Below are positions 44,727-54,950 of a stretch of 64,000 nucleotides of DNA, piece after piece (the first letter of the stretch is position 1; the number at the start of each line of letters is the position of its first letter). Under the pieces are notes generated by a model. It was not told the origin of the DNA. It saw only the letters and a program-made list of their open reading frames with translations, and ran no database searches. Origin of the DNA: Streptomyces sp. WZ.A104 (lineage in GTDB: Bacteria; Actinomycetota; Actinomycetes; Streptomycetales; Streptomycetaceae); contig NZ_NWVL01000006.1 in NCBI RefSeq assembly GCF_002382885.1, forward strand, positions 62,001-126,000. Direction: 5' to 3'. Made by a program: the position numbers and the translations under genes.

Positions 44727-44790
44727 GGAACGTGAGCTCCCAACCCTTGGCGCACGGTGGCGTGGCCCGGGCGCGTGCTCGATCCGGTGC

Positions 44791-47700
44791 CTAGATCTCC
44801 TTGAAGTTGGCCGTGATGCCCAGCTCCTCAAGGCGCTGCTGGATCTGTTCGGCGGCATCGGCGCTGAGGACGACCTGGATCGTTCCCTGCAGGTAGCTGA
44901 TCTGCCGCTCGTCCAGGGCCATGTAGAACGCCCGGAACAGTGCGGCGAACCCGTCGGCACCGTCGGCGCTGGCCAGCAGGTTGCTGGTGAACGAGAACGC
45001 CGCTTGCTTGTCCTTAGCGGTTGGAGGAGTGTCGACGTCTGAACCGCGGCCGCTGGTTCCACGGCTGTCGTTGTCTCTCGGGCCGCTGGACGGGCCGGGG
45101 CTGGTCGCCCCGCTCGGGGCGGTTCCACCCGGGGCTTCGGGAGCACTGTTCGTCGCGCACGGGCCCTCGTGAGCCGGTGCGCTGCATGTCGGGCACGCCC
45201 GGGGCTGTGGCTTCGCCAGCCGCAGGCTGGTGCTCGAAAGGTTGACCTGCCCAGGTGCGGTGACGGCGACTTCTGTGCCCGTGCCGTCGACGATGCTGAC
45301 GAGGTCCTCGTTGACGGCGTCGTGGATCGCTTGCTGAAGGTCGCGGTCGCCGCCGTAGAGCAGGGGCAGCCGCGGGGCGCTGTAGAACGCTGCTCGGATG
45401 TCCGAGAGGGTCTTTCCGTAGTCCTGGTCTCGGAGGTTGTGCTGCAGGGCCCTGGGGGTGAATTCCCCTACGTCGAAGACCTTGTCCCGGGCGGCGAGCG
45501 CCTTCCAGACGGCGGTGCCGTTCAGAGCGGTGAAGTTGTCGTCGTCGTGCGTGAGCTCGTCGAGGTAGCGTTCTCCGTCCGGGTCGGGCTGGGCGAGGAA
45601 GACGATGTGCTGGTAGGCCCGCCTGAGGGCCTTCTCCAGCTGGTCCTTCGCGGCGGCGAGCTCCTTGGTTCCGGTCGTCTTGAGTTCGCTGTCGTTCTGC
45701 ACTTCGGGTGCAGCCAGGGCTCGCTGCCGGGCCAGGTACTCGACGGCCAGGGAGCGTACGAGGCTGCGGCGCTGGGTGTTCGCTACCGCGTAGACGGCGC
45801 TGCTGGCCCACTGGACGGGGAGCTGCTGGGCGCCCTGGCCGAGTCCCATCGCGATTGTGAGCGCCTCGAGGGTCGCCTTCTCCATGCCGTTGCGCAGGCT
45901 GAACTGCGCGGGGTCGAGCACGATGAGGCGGGTGGTGTAGGCGGTGTCCAGGCCGCTCGTGGCCATGACCTCGGCCGCGGTGCGCTGGGGGTCGGCGGGC
46001 AGGAACTTGAGTTCGCGGAACGGGCCGGTGCTGGCCAGTTTCTGGGCGAACTCGGAGATGACCTGGTCACGCTCGTCATCGGTGATGGTGCGCCGGATAT
46101 TGGTGACGAGCATCCGGTGGGTGAGCCGGGTCGACAGGAAGTACCGGGCCGGCTTGTTGTTGCCCTGCCCGCGGACGATGTCGAGGGCGCTTATGCCCCT
46201 GCCCTGGTCGACGAGTTCGTCGACCACGCTGTCGGCGTCCGTGATCGTGTAGCGCATGTCCGGCACGCTGGTGACGGCTTTGACCTCGGGTGCGCTGGCG
46301 CCGCGGCCCCGTCCGGGGCGAAGGGTGCCGACGATGCTCGCCAGGAAGATGAAGGTGGCCGCGCGCTCGGCCGCGTGCGGATTGGCTTCGGTCCAGGGGG
46401 TTTCAGGACGCTCGAGGTCCTGGCGGCGTGCTGTTCCGGTGGAGCCGTCGTGGTTGACGATCTCGATCTCGGCGAGGCTGCGGTAGTTCGCGATGGTGCG
46501 GTCGTCCTCGACGAGGCCGCTGCCCAGGAGCGCCTCACGAACGGTGCTGTCGGACAGGGGAAGGTCACCCGGCCCGATGAGTGCCGGTGCCCACGCGCCG
46601 GCCTTGCCCCGCTGCTGCAGGGCGTACACGGTGGCGGCGAAGATGCGGATCGTGGAGCGGACACGCTGGAACCCGGTGACCCGGCTCCACTCGTCCTTCG
46701 CCAGGGCCATCAGCATGGGATGGAAGGGGTAGCAGGCGGCGACCTCGTCGGACCAGTTCCGCCGCCAGTCAGCACCGATCTGCTCCCAGACGTGCTTGGC
46801 CCATGCTCGGTCGGTGAGCACCGGTTCGTAGAGTGCGGCTGTCGCGGTGAGGACCTCGCGGGCGGGCTCGGTGTCGAACAGTCGCCGGCGGAGGATGTCG
46901 GCGAAGTCTCCCACCTCGGTGACCGTGGCCGGCAAGCCGTTGCGTTCGAGCAGGGTGTTGAGGTCGTCGCGGCGCTCCTTGGCGGCCGCCGACAGAGCGG
47001 TCTTGTCGGTGTCGGAGGCGATCATCACCACGAGCATGGCGACGTGGGGCACGTCGTTGACCGTGTCGAGCAGGGCTCGGAGGAAGGCCATGTCCTGGGC
47101 CGCGAGGTCGGGCTTGTTGCTGCCGTCGAGGCCGTTGCCGATGTAGTCGAGGATCTCGTCGACGATGATCAGCACGGGCCGGTTCACTGCACGGATCGCC
47201 TCGGCGATCTTGTGCTTGTCGCTCCAGAACGGCTGATAGCGCTCATAGAGGGCGTAGTCCTTGGAGAACAGCCGCCACAGGAACCTTTCGTGGAGGCTGA
47301 CGGCCGGCCCGTCGAGTTCCTTCACTCCGGCCCCTGCGGTCATGTTGTCGCAGGGCAGGACGACGACGTGCGGCTGGCCGAGGTCGTGGGCGAGCGGGCG
47401 GCCCATCTTGGCCCGTGCCCGCTCGGCGACCTTCTCGCCGAGCTCTGTGGCCAGCAGGGCCTCGGGGGAGGAGGCCAGGTGGAAGGCGCCGATGCAGGCG
47501 TGTGACTTGCCGCCGCCCATGCCCTGGTCGAGGCGGGTGACGGCCCGGGCCTTGAGGTGGTCCTCGCCGCCACCGATGCGGACGGCGATCTCGGTGAGCA
47601 GGTCGATCAGGCGCTCGGTGGGGTGGGTGATGTCGCCGTAGTAGCCGGCGTCGGCGTACGGCGGCCGGTCCGTGCCGGTTGCGTGGACGGCCCGGAACAG

Positions 47701-47793
47701 TGACATCTGCACGTCATCGATCTGGCCGGAGGCATTGAGGATCTCGTCACGGATCTTCAGTGCCTTCCACCACGGTGTCACGCTCGTCGTCAC
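44791..47793 (-). CDS. DUF499-family ATPase of the defence operon
   Basis: The protein has 1000 residues from GTG 47793, with AGGAG eight bases upstream. The N-terminal ATPase has Walker A in TRLDQGMGGGKSHACIG and Walker B in VLIIVDEILDY, matching the DUF499 (COG1483) AAA-like family. A long helical middle follows, then a Pro/Ser-rich low-complexity linker (~860-920) that includes a short Cys pair (CPTCSAPAH...GPC). DUF499 genes recur beside DUF1156 methylases and SNF2 helicases in defence islands. It is the last gene of the operon, with a 49-base gap after the methylase. Confidence 0.87.
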   Translation of the reverse strand: MTTSVTPWWKALKIRDEILNASGQIDDVQMSLFRAVHATGTDRPPYADAGYYGDITHPTERLIDLLTEIAVRIGGGEDHLKARAVTRLDQGMGGGKSHACIGAFHLASSPEALLATELGEKVAERARAKMGRPLAHDLGQPHVVVLPCDNMTAGAGVKELDGPAVSLHERFLWRLFSKDYALYERYQPFWSDKHKIAEAIRAVNRPVLIIVDEILDYIGNGLDGSNKPDLAAQDMAFLRALLDTVNDVPHVAMLVVMIASDTDKTALSAAAKERRDDLNTLLERNGLPATVTEVGDFADILRRRLFDTEPAREVLTATAALYEPVLTDRAWAKHVWEQIGADWRRNWSDEVAACYPFHPMLMALAKDEWSRVTGFQRVRSTIRIFAATVYALQQRGKAGAWAPALIGPGDLPLSDSTVREALLGSGLVEDDRTIANYRSLAEIEIVNHDGSTGTARRQDLERPETPWTEANPHAAERAATFIFLASIVGTLRPGRGRGASAPEVKAVTSVPDMRYTITDADSVVDELVDQGRGISALDIVRGQGNNKPARYFLSTRLTHRMLVTNIRRTITDDERDQVISEFAQKLASTGPFRELKFLPADPQRTAAEVMATSGLDTAYTTRLIVLDPAQFSLRNGMEKATLEALTIAMGLGQGAQQLPVQWASSAVYAVANTQRRSLVRSLAVEYLARQRALAAPEVQNDSELKTTGTKELAAAKDQLEKALRRAYQHIVFLAQPDPDGERYLDELTHDDDNFTALNGTAVWKALAARDKVFDVGEFTPRALQHNLRDQDYGKTLSDIRAAFYSAPRLPLLYGGDRDLQQAIHDAVNEDLVSIVDGTGTEVAVTAPGQVNLSSTSLRLAKPQPRACPTCSAPAHEGPCATNSAPEAPGGTAPSGATSPGPSSGPRDNDSRGTSGRGSDVDTPPTAKDKQAAFSFTSNLLASADGADGFAALFRAFYMALDERQISYLQGTIQVVLSADAAEQIQQRLEELGITANFKEI

Positions 47794-47842
47794 TGCTGGT
47801 CTCCTGGGCTGGTGGTCATAGGGGCTCGTACGGTGTTCGTCA

Positions 47843-50563
47843 TCAGTGCAGCCTCAGCTGGGCGTCCTGCTCCTGCTGGCGGCGTGCGCTCGCGAACGCG
47901 CTGGCAGCGGCGGCTTCGGCGGCGCTGCCGATTCCGGCTCGGGTGCGCAGGACGCGGGTGAAGGCGATGGAGTCCGGGTCGTTGTCGGGGAGCCGGTCGG
48001 CGAGGAACTGCACGGTCGACCACAGGTAGGTGTCGTCGACTCCTCGCTCCGAAGCCGCCAGCACCTGACCCATGGCCTGCAGTCCCTCGCCGGATGCTGC
48101 GGCGAGCGCCAAGGCGACGTCGATGGAAGCGGAGTCCCCGTCGACCTTGCCGCTGTATTCGCGGGAGGTGATGAAGCGGACGCCCTTGTCGGCGTCTGCG
48201 ACGAGGTTGCGCACCGAGGCCAGGTCGAGGGAGGACGCGAGCGCCTGCCACCGCAGCTCGGACTTCGCCTGGACCTGACGGCCGTAGAGCCTGATCCACC
48301 ACAGGGCGAACCGGGTGCGGGCGTCGAAGGCTGCCAGAGGCTGCCGGTTGACCTCGACCGCCATGGCCTCTTGGACCGCGGCGCGCGCCAGCGGCAGGAA
48401 CGTGTGGATGTCGACGGGCGCGCCCTTGGCGTCGAGGACTTCGCTGTAGCGGCCCACGACTTCCATGGCCGGGCCGGCGGCGGCCATCAGCATGTCCGCG
48501 GGTGCCAGGCCCCACCGCTCCCAGTCGGGGTAGCGCTGCTTGATCTCCGTCTTGATCTCCGCCTCGACGGCGCCCTTACGGCCGGCCGGGCGGCCCGCCG
48601 GAGCCGGGCGGCAGGCCATGGTCAGGGTCGTCTCGATGTTGGCCTTGCCCTGCTGGCCGCCGGACTCGGTGTTGGCCGGCCAGGAGCCGGTCATCACCAG
48701 TCCGGCTCGCTCGATCGAGTGCAGCAGCCGCTGCCACACCTCGGGTTCCCCGTGGCCGAAGACGATCGTGACCACACCGTCGTCCCGGACGACCTGCCGC
48801 ATCTGGGCGAAGGCGTCGGCGATGAGGGTGTCGTAGTGCTCGCGGGTGCGGTGCTCGTCGGGGGCTTCGCCCCGTACCCGCTTGACGATGATCTCCTGGC
48901 TCTTGTCCTGGCAGCCGTGCGGATCGGCCGTGATCGCGAGTTCCGGCCAGGTGTTGTGCAGGCACCGCTTCGCCCACGTGTAGAAGAGGTCGGAGGCGTC
49001 CGCGTACGCGATCATCTGGTCGTACGGCGGGTCGGTGACGACCGCGGTGAAGGTACGGGGCGGGAAGGGCAGTGCGGTGGCGGTTCCCCGCTGTACGGAG
49101 GCCGGTGCACCGCGCAGGTCGGCGAACAGGTTGCGGCACGCGGCCAGCACGTTGCTCGCGATCGACTTCCATGTGCCGGGGCCGTCTCCGATGCCGGCCT
49201 CGAAGAAGTCGTGGGAGAAGGTGATCGACCCCTCGTTGACGAACAGGTCCCCGACCTGCGCACCGCCCTTGCTCTGGAACCGGGCGCCGCGTGTGGAGCG
49301 GCGCAGCTTCTTCACCACGACCGCGGTCGCATACCCGGTCAGGGCCCGCACGTAGTCCCGTGACATTCCGGCGGCGGTCAGTTCGTCGCCGAGCTCGTTG
49401 ATGATGCGCGCGAGCCGTACGTACGACAGGGTCTGGCGGGTGACCATGAAGTCGCCGTAGGTCTTCGCCCCGTAGATGCTCGGGCCGATGATGTTGTTGT
49501 TGCCCGGTGCGATGCCTTCGTCCGGAACGGCTGGCAGGAACGGGCTGAACGCCGGCTCCGCGATCAGCGCCCGGTCGGCCGCTGCGACTGCCTCGCGTTC
49601 TGCGTCCGTGGGCTGGCGGAAGGTCTTCTGGCTCTTGGCGTCGGTGTCCGCAGCGAGGACCAGAGCGTCCTGACCTTGTTCCTCGTCCAGCAGGCGGCGG
49701 TGCACGGCGAGCGGGTGGACGTGGTTGCAGAACACGCAGATCGCGCTCTTGCCCGCTACCTTCTTGCCGTTCACCACGGCGTTGGTCAGCGTGGGCGTCC
49801 GGGTGGGCTTTCCGGGGGTCACGACCGCTTCCCACGTGCCGGAGGCCCGGTCCGCGTCGATGTAGAACGACACGGCGCCTCTGTCGCCACGGGCCGGCAT
49901 CAGCTCGTAGGAGCCGATGAGCGGGAACCGGTGGTGGCATTCCTGGCAGGGGATCGTGACGGACCACAGATAGCCCCACGGCAGGGCGCCGTTGTGGCGG
50001 GGGTAGACGTCGCTCATGGCGGCCGCGTGCCGGGTCTGGATCTCCGCGAACAGCGATTCGAGATCGCCAAGCAGCCGGTCCGTACGGGACATCAGGAGGT
50101 GGTCGCGCTCTTCCCCGAAGGGAAGCTCGGGCTCCTCGCTCCAGTCCTCGAACGGCGCGGAGGTGAGCAGGTGGCTGGCGAGTACCGCGACCGGGCTGTA
50201 GTCGACGGCCGATGCCCGCACGCCCAGGCGCGCGGATTCCAGGGGGATCATGCCCCGGCCCGAGAACGGGTCGAGCGTGGTCGCGCCTTCGGGATTCGTC
50301 TTGGCGATCTCGGCCTGCAGGTCGCCCCATGCGGCGTAGCGGCCTGTCATCGCGTCCCGGACCAGATTCTGCAGCCGCGTCTGCTCCTCGGCGTCGTCGG
50401 GCCACGGCAGCAGCGAGCAGATGGTGGCGGCCTTGGCCTGAGCGGTGGGCCGCTTGGCGAACCACATGAACAGGGAGATCTCGCTGTTGCCGGACCCCCA
50501 GCCCTTGTCGCTGTTGGCCGACACCTCCGCGCTGGGAAACCATCGTTCGATCATCCTGGTCAT
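47843..50563 (-). CDS. DUF1156-family DNA methyltransferase
   Basis: The protein has 906 residues from ATG 50563, which overlaps the helicase stop (ATGA). The N terminus has KGWGSGNSEISLFMWFAKRP (family entry) and the SAM-binding segment DPFSGRGMIPLE. The middle has a Zn-ribbon, CQECHHRF ... CVFCNHVHPLAVH, as in COG1743 methylases, and the catalytic motif IV VTDPPYDQM points to N6-adenine or N4-cytosine methylation. It should mark host DNA as self, while the helicase and ATPases act on unmarked phage DNA (inference from the family arrangement). Confidence 0.88.
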   Translation of the reverse strand: MTRMIERWFPSAEVSANSDKGWGSGNSEISLFMWFAKRPTAQAKAATICSLLPWPDDAEEQTRLQNLVRDAMTGRYAAWGDLQAEIAKTNPEGATTLDPFSGRGMIPLESARLGVRASAVDYSPVAVLASHLLTSAPFEDWSEEPELPFGEERDHLLMSRTDRLLGDLESLFAEIQTRHAAAMSDVYPRHNGALPWGYLWSVTIPCQECHHRFPLIGSYELMPARGDRGAVSFYIDADRASGTWEAVVTPGKPTRTPTLTNAVVNGKKVAGKSAICVFCNHVHPLAVHRRLLDEEQGQDALVLAADTDAKSQKTFRQPTDAEREAVAAADRALIAEPAFSPFLPAVPDEGIAPGNNNIIGPSIYGAKTYGDFMVTRQTLSYVRLARIINELGDELTAAGMSRDYVRALTGYATAVVVKKLRRSTRGARFQSKGGAQVGDLFVNEGSITFSHDFFEAGIGDGPGTWKSIASNVLAACRNLFADLRGAPASVQRGTATALPFPPRTFTAVVTDPPYDQMIAYADASDLFYTWAKRCLHNTWPELAITADPHGCQDKSQEIIVKRVRGEAPDEHRTREHYDTLIADAFAQMRQVVRDDGVVTIVFGHGEPEVWQRLLHSIERAGLVMTGSWPANTESGGQQGKANIETTLTMACRPAPAGRPAGRKGAVEAEIKTEIKQRYPDWERWGLAPADMLMAAAGPAMEVVGRYSEVLDAKGAPVDIHTFLPLARAAVQEAMAVEVNRQPLAAFDARTRFALWWIRLYGRQVQAKSELRWQALASSLDLASVRNLVADADKGVRFITSREYSGKVDGDSASIDVALALAAASGEGLQAMGQVLAASERGVDDTYLWSTVQFLADRLPDNDPDSIAFTRVLRTRAGIGSAAEAAAASAFASARRQQEQDAQLRLH

Positions 50564-53500
50564 GCGTTGCTCCCCGGTGCGTTCTTGAGGCTGCTGCCGG
50601 GGACGCGGAAGACCGCGCTCCCGGTCATGTCGTTGGCGAAAAGGGTGGCGGGGTCCTGGTAGGCGCCGAAGAAGCGGCCCCGGCCGTCGGCACACTGGTC
50701 GATGACGTAGAGCCAGTAGTCCTTGCGGTGCTGTGTGGCGATCAGGACCTCGTTGCCGGTCATCCGGATGCCGTCGCTGGCCGCGCTGCCCAGTACGCCC
50801 TTGACCTCGACGTGCCGGATCTGGCTGTTGCGGCGGGCTTCCAGGTCGTAGCCGCGGCTCTCGGTGTGGACGTCTTCCACGGTCCACCCGTCGTCTTCGA
50901 GGAGGTTCTGGACGTGCCGCATGGAGACCAGCTCGGCATCGATCTCCGCCTGGACTGTGACGTCGGCCGCGGCCAGGACACGGATCCGGCCGATCAGCTT
51001 GGGGTCGGTCAGCTGCACGTCCGCGAGCCGTTCGAGTTCGTCGAGCCGCTGGGCGGTCTGGGCCTGCAGCTGGCGCCGCAGCTCGACCCGCTTGGTCCGG
51101 TCGTCGATGTTCTCGGTAAGGCTCAGCGGCAGGTTGGTCAGGTCCCGGCGTGCCTGGGCGAACCAGTCGGCCCGTACCCGCCGGTGTTCGTTGACCGTGG
51201 CGGCGGCCACCTCGCGGGCCGTCGTGAGCGCATGCCCTTCGCGTGCGGGATGGGGCGCGGTCCCGTGCTGGCCGGTGGGCACCAGGTTGGCCAGGGTCTC
51301 CCACCGCACCGGACGGGCGTTGCCGCTGTCGTCGACCTTGACCAGGCTCGCCCAGATGCTGGCGCGCTTGCCGTCGCTCTCGGTCATGGTCGCCGTGTAC
51401 GCGTACAGGTCGTACGGGGTGAGGCTGGTGGGATCGGCGGCGGCGCCGGACTGGTGCAGGTCCTCGGCCAGGGCGTGCTCGGCCATGCCGATCAGGTCGG
51501 CGAAGCCCGGCTCGCCGGGCCCGAGGGTGATGGTGTCGCCGACGTCGATGCTCTCCGCGGCTTCACGCACCGCGTCGCCGCTGGTGGCGATGTGGACCTC
51601 GCTCGCGTTGCCGAGCGTGGCCGGGAACCGTGCCCCGCCGGTCAGCGACAGTCGCCGGAATCCGGTGCCGGCGGCGGTAGGGGCCGATCGCAGCACGCCA
51701 GCGGCGGCGAGCCGATCGAGGTACGCCTCGACGATGGCGGGGTTGATCCGGGCGAACAGGTCGCGCTGGAGCAGGGTCAGCGCGGCGACCGCGTCGACCT
51801 GGCTGGCCAGGCGACGCTCGTTGTCGCGCACCTGCCGGGCCGCGCGGGTGAGTTCCTGTGCCTGGACGGCGCGGGCGGCGTCGATCGCCTGCTGCTTCTT
51901 GATCTCGTCGTTGCCGTACAGGTCGGACAGCCACTTGTCGTAGTCAATGCCCGTGATCTCGGCGACGGCCGACAGGCTGTCGAACATCTGCCCGCGCAGC
52001 TCGTTCGCAGCGGTGACGAAGTGGTCCAGCAGCCGCAGGAGCGTCTCGCCCTCGCGCGTATCGGTGGCGACCAGGTTGTACAGGTGGACGTCGCGGAGCT
52101 GACCGACGCGGTGGATGCGTCCCATGCGCTGCTCAAGGCGGACCAGGGACCAGGGGATGTCGTAGTTGACCAGCACGTGCGCGGCCTGCAGGTCGATGCC
52201 TTCGTTGCCGGCGTCGGTGGTGACGATGACCTGGAACTCGCCACGCATGAAGGCCCGGCGCACCTCGTCACGCTCGGCCTTGTTCTGCCGCCCGGAGTAC
52301 AGGCGGGCGGTGAACCCCTCTGCTTCGAGGCGCCGGGCAATCCACTCGGCCGAGTCCGCGTACTCGGTGAACACCACGGCCTGCTCGCCGTTGCCCGGGA
52401 GGATTCCGTGCTTGGACAGGCAGTCCTCGGTCAGCCGCTTCCACTTCGACGGCGTCCACGCCGGGTTGCCGATCGTGGCATTGATCTGGTCCGCGAGGTT
52501 CTTGATCGCCGTCCGCTCGGCTCGCGTGGACGTCGAACCCGAGTGGATGACCTTGGCCTCGTCGATCTCCGCCTCGTCGCCCTGGTCGTCGCGGTCGGCG
52601 ATGAGGGCCGCTTCAGCCTCGCTCATGGCGCCCATGTGGTCGTGGCGCCGGCGGAGCGTCTCGGCGAGCGCATGCAGACTGGACGCGGCCCGCTTGCCGT
52701 AGACCATGCGGGCGAGCGGCTGGGCCGAGGGCGCGAAGTACCGGTCGACCATGTCCAGCGCGGCCTGGTAGAAGCCGTACTCGGTCTGCGACAGGGCGAC
52801 GCTGTGGTTGTGGGCGGTACGGCCCTTGAACAGGCGCGTCTTGCCGTCGTAGTCGACCAGGTCTTCCTTCATCCGGCGCAGGAAGTGGATCGGGCCGGGC
52901 CTAAGCGCACTGAGCTCGACGTTGGGATCGCTGCCCGGGTCCGGGTAGATCTCCGGGTCGACCAGATGCAGAAGGTGCCGGAAGAGCCACTCCTTGCCCC
53001 GATGCGGGGTCGCGGTCATCAGCAGAGCCCGCGGGGTGTTCTTGGCCAGCAGCCGGCCAACTTGATGGAACCCGGCCGCGGTCGGGGTCAGCCGGTGTGC
53101 CTCGTCGAAGACCACCAGGTCCCAGCCGGCCTTGTCCGGCCGGATCGCGTCCTGGACAGCGGGGTTGACCGCGGCCAGCTCCAGGGAGGTCACCCACAGG
53201 TCGTTGGAGTTCAGCGCGTTCTCACGGACGGTGGCCGAGGTGAGCTGTCGCAGCCCGCCGCCCAGCAGCCGCTCGAAGTCGTCCACCCACTTCGTGGCCA
53301 GGTTCGCCGGGCACACGATGATGGCGCGCTTGACCAGGCCCAGCCGCTGCATCTCCCGGATGTAGAGCCCGGCCATGATCGTCTTACCGGTGCCCGGTTC
53401 GTCGGCGAGCAGGAAACGCAGCAGCGGCTGCGGCAGCATCGCGCCGTACACGGCCGTGGTCTGGTGCGCGTACGGCTTCAGCGGCGTGGCCGCCATGGCA

Positions 53501-53796
53501 CTCGACTCTGCGTTCGTGGCCGCCGCGTACATCCACTGAGTCCACATGGCGGCCAACACGCGAGCCGAGTCGGCCCGGCCGTCGCTCACCAGCGGACGTA
53601 CCGTCTGGGTGTCACCGGCCGCCAGGTTCACCTCGTGCCGGCGGTCCTGGTCGTCGACGAGGATGAGGTCCCACGACCCCGGCTCATCACCCGGGAGGGC
53701 AAACCGGATCGTGGCGAACTCGGGCACTCCGGCTGCCCGGACCCGTACCCGCTGCCCGCGTTCGAACGTCACCTCGTGCTCCGGCTGCATGGTCAT
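50560..53796 (-). CDS. SNF2-like helicase with DUF3883-like C terminus
   Basis: The protein has 1078 residues from ATG 53796, overlapping the AAA ATPase stop (ATGA). Motif I is LLADEPGTGKTIMAG, motif II VVFDEAHRL, motif III LLMTATPHRG and motif VI RLEQRMGRIHRVGQ, giving a SNF2/SSO1653-type helicase core over ~residues 100-620. Near the C terminus, SRGYDLEARRNSQIRHVEVKG is the restriction-endonuclease-fold DUF3883 signature (D..ExK), so a nuclease activity is possible. With the methylase and the DUF499 ATPase it makes the effector part of the system. Confidence 0.9.
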   Translation of the reverse strand: MTMQPEHEVTFERGQRVRVRAAGVPEFATIRFALPGDEPGSWDLILVDDQDRRHEVNLAAGDTQTVRPLVSDGRADSARVLAAMWTQWMYAAATNAESSAMAATPLKPYAHQTTAVYGAMLPQPLLRFLLADEPGTGKTIMAGLYIREMQRLGLVKRAIIVCPANLATKWVDDFERLLGGGLRQLTSATVRENALNSNDLWVTSLELAAVNPAVQDAIRPDKAGWDLVVFDEAHRLTPTAAGFHQVGRLLAKNTPRALLMTATPHRGKEWLFRHLLHLVDPEIYPDPGSDPNVELSALRPGPIHFLRRMKEDLVDYDGKTRLFKGRTAHNHSVALSQTEYGFYQAALDMVDRYFAPSAQPLARMVYGKRAASSLHALAETLRRRHDHMGAMSEAEAALIADRDDQGDEAEIDEAKVIHSGSTSTRAERTAIKNLADQINATIGNPAWTPSKWKRLTEDCLSKHGILPGNGEQAVVFTEYADSAEWIARRLEAEGFTARLYSGRQNKAERDEVRRAFMRGEFQVIVTTDAGNEGIDLQAAHVLVNYDIPWSLVRLEQRMGRIHRVGQLRDVHLYNLVATDTREGETLLRLLDHFVTAANELRGQMFDSLSAVAEITGIDYDKWLSDLYGNDEIKKQQAIDAARAVQAQELTRAARQVRDNERRLASQVDAVAALTLLQRDLFARINPAIVEAYLDRLAAAGVLRSAPTAAGTGFRRLSLTGGARFPATLGNASEVHIATSGDAVREAAESIDVGDTITLGPGEPGFADLIGMAEHALAEDLHQSGAAADPTSLTPYDLYAYTATMTESDGKRASIWASLVKVDDSGNARPVRWETLANLVPTGQHGTAPHPAREGHALTTAREVAAATVNEHRRVRADWFAQARRDLTNLPLSLTENIDDRTKRVELRRQLQAQTAQRLDELERLADVQLTDPKLIGRIRVLAAADVTVQAEIDAELVSMRHVQNLLEDDGWTVEDVHTESRGYDLEARRNSQIRHVEVKGVLGSAASDGIRMTGNEVLIATQHRKDYWLYVIDQCADGRGRFFGAYQDPATLFANDMTGSAVFRVPGSSLKNAPGSNA

Positions 53797-54911
53797 GCGC
53801 GGGTCCCATAGTTCGTCCGGATCCAGCGGGCCAACAGCGGATCGACCACGCGCCACCCCTCGTCCGTGTCCTCGATAAGCCCCGTGGCGACCAGGTGCGG
53901 GGCCGCCTTCTGCGCCGTGGTCTTGGGAAGCCCCAGGGTCCGCGATGCCCGGGCCGCCATGGGCGTGCCGTACTCGGCCACAGCCCGCAGTACCTTGCGC
54001 TGCCCCGCAGTGAGCCCGCTCATCGTGGCGCGGGCCTCCGCATCGACCTGTCGCAGGGCTACAGCGATCGCCGCATCGAGATCATCGGCGGTGGCCCGCT
54101 CGCCCGCAGAGACTTCCAGCCACAGCAGGTGGGCCAGCAGCATGGTCCTTTGAGGGTGTCCCTCGCCCACTGCCACGAGCCCGTCGATGACGCCGGAGAC
54201 GTCTCGGTTTGCCGCGGCGAACCGGTCCTTGATCACTGTGCGGAGTTCCGCGGACGGCAGCCGGCCCAGCCGGAGCGTCCGCGCCTGCTCGACAGGGCGC
54301 CCCTCATCGTCCGGCGCGGCCGACAACATCCCCGGCCCGCCGCCGGCGAAGAGGTGGGAGACGGCGTGCCGCTCCTGCCACGCGTGCCGCCAGATCAGGG
54401 CCTGCGCACCCGGAACCCCGGCGACGGACTGGAACTCGTCCAGCACGATCAAGATCCGCCCGGGCCTGTGCTGAGCCAGTCGGGCGGGCAACTCCAGCAG
54501 CGCGTGCAGCGCCGGCTCCGGGTCGGTGTCGGGCCTGTCCGCCATGGCCAGCGCGAATCCGCCCCCGGAGATCGACACACCTGCCTGAGCGCTGCCGAGA
54601 ATCTTGCCTGCCGCTGGCCGAAGCTCCTCGGGCGTGTGCTGGGCCCACGCCCGCTCCAGGCGAAGCACCAGGTCGGAGAGGCTGGCCACCTCGAAGAGGT
54701 CAGCGGTGACCACCATCAGGCCGGTCTTCTCGCCCTCGGACGCGATCTTGCGGATCAGACTCGTCTTGCCGAAACGCCGTGGCGCTACCAGGGTCATCAA
54801 CTGGCTCTCGCGAGTCCACTCCCTGATCACGTCTGCTTCCGACCGCCGGTTGATCATGCAGTCAGGAGGGACTGGCCCGTCGAACTCGAACGGGCTCGCG
54901 GTGTCCCGCAT
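53793..54911 (-). CDS. AAA ATPase with C-terminal winged helix (STAND-like), first gene of defence operon
   Basis: The protein has 372 residues from ATG 54911, with GGGAG seven bases upstream. Walker A is LVAPRRFGKTSLIRKI and Walker B ILIVLDEFQSV. A sensor-like loop and a winged-helix region near the C terminus (QRKVLRAVAEYGTPMAARAS) fit ATPase_2/AAA-type NTPases that often sense or regulate. It is translationally coupled to the helicase. Whether it is part of the defence machinery or the regulator acting at the upstream palindromes is not clear; the C-terminal wHTH allows either. Confidence 0.83.
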   Translation of the reverse strand: MRDTASPFEFDGPVPPDCMINRRSEADVIREWTRESQLMTLVAPRRFGKTSLIRKIASEGEKTGLMVVTADLFEVASLSDLVLRLERAWAQHTPEELRPAAGKILGSAQAGVSISGGGFALAMADRPDTDPEPALHALLELPARLAQHRPGRILIVLDEFQSVAGVPGAQALIWRHAWQERHAVSHLFAGGGPGMLSAAPDDEGRPVEQARTLRLGRLPSAELRTVIKDRFAAANRDVSGVIDGLVAVGEGHPQRTMLLAHLLWLEVSAGERATADDLDAAIAVALRQVDAEARATMSGLTAGQRKVLRAVAEYGTPMAARASRTLGLPKTTAQKAAPHLVATGLIEDTDEGWRVVDPLLARWIRTNYGTRA

Positions 54912-54950
54912 CGTCGACTCCCAGAGGTGTGCCGCGGAGGCCTACAGAAG

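Noticed and set aside
42251..44755. An 834-residue minus-strand frame opposite the large hypothetical gene
   Set aside because: Its composition is that of an antisense shadow, and the plus-strand frame has a ribosome site and coupled small gene.
44791..54911. Classical DISARM or BREX assignment
   Set aside because: The DUF499 ATPase and the DUF1156 methylase with Zn-ribbon do not match the DrmABC or PglX/PglZ/BrxC sets, although a SNF2-like helicase is shared with DISARM.
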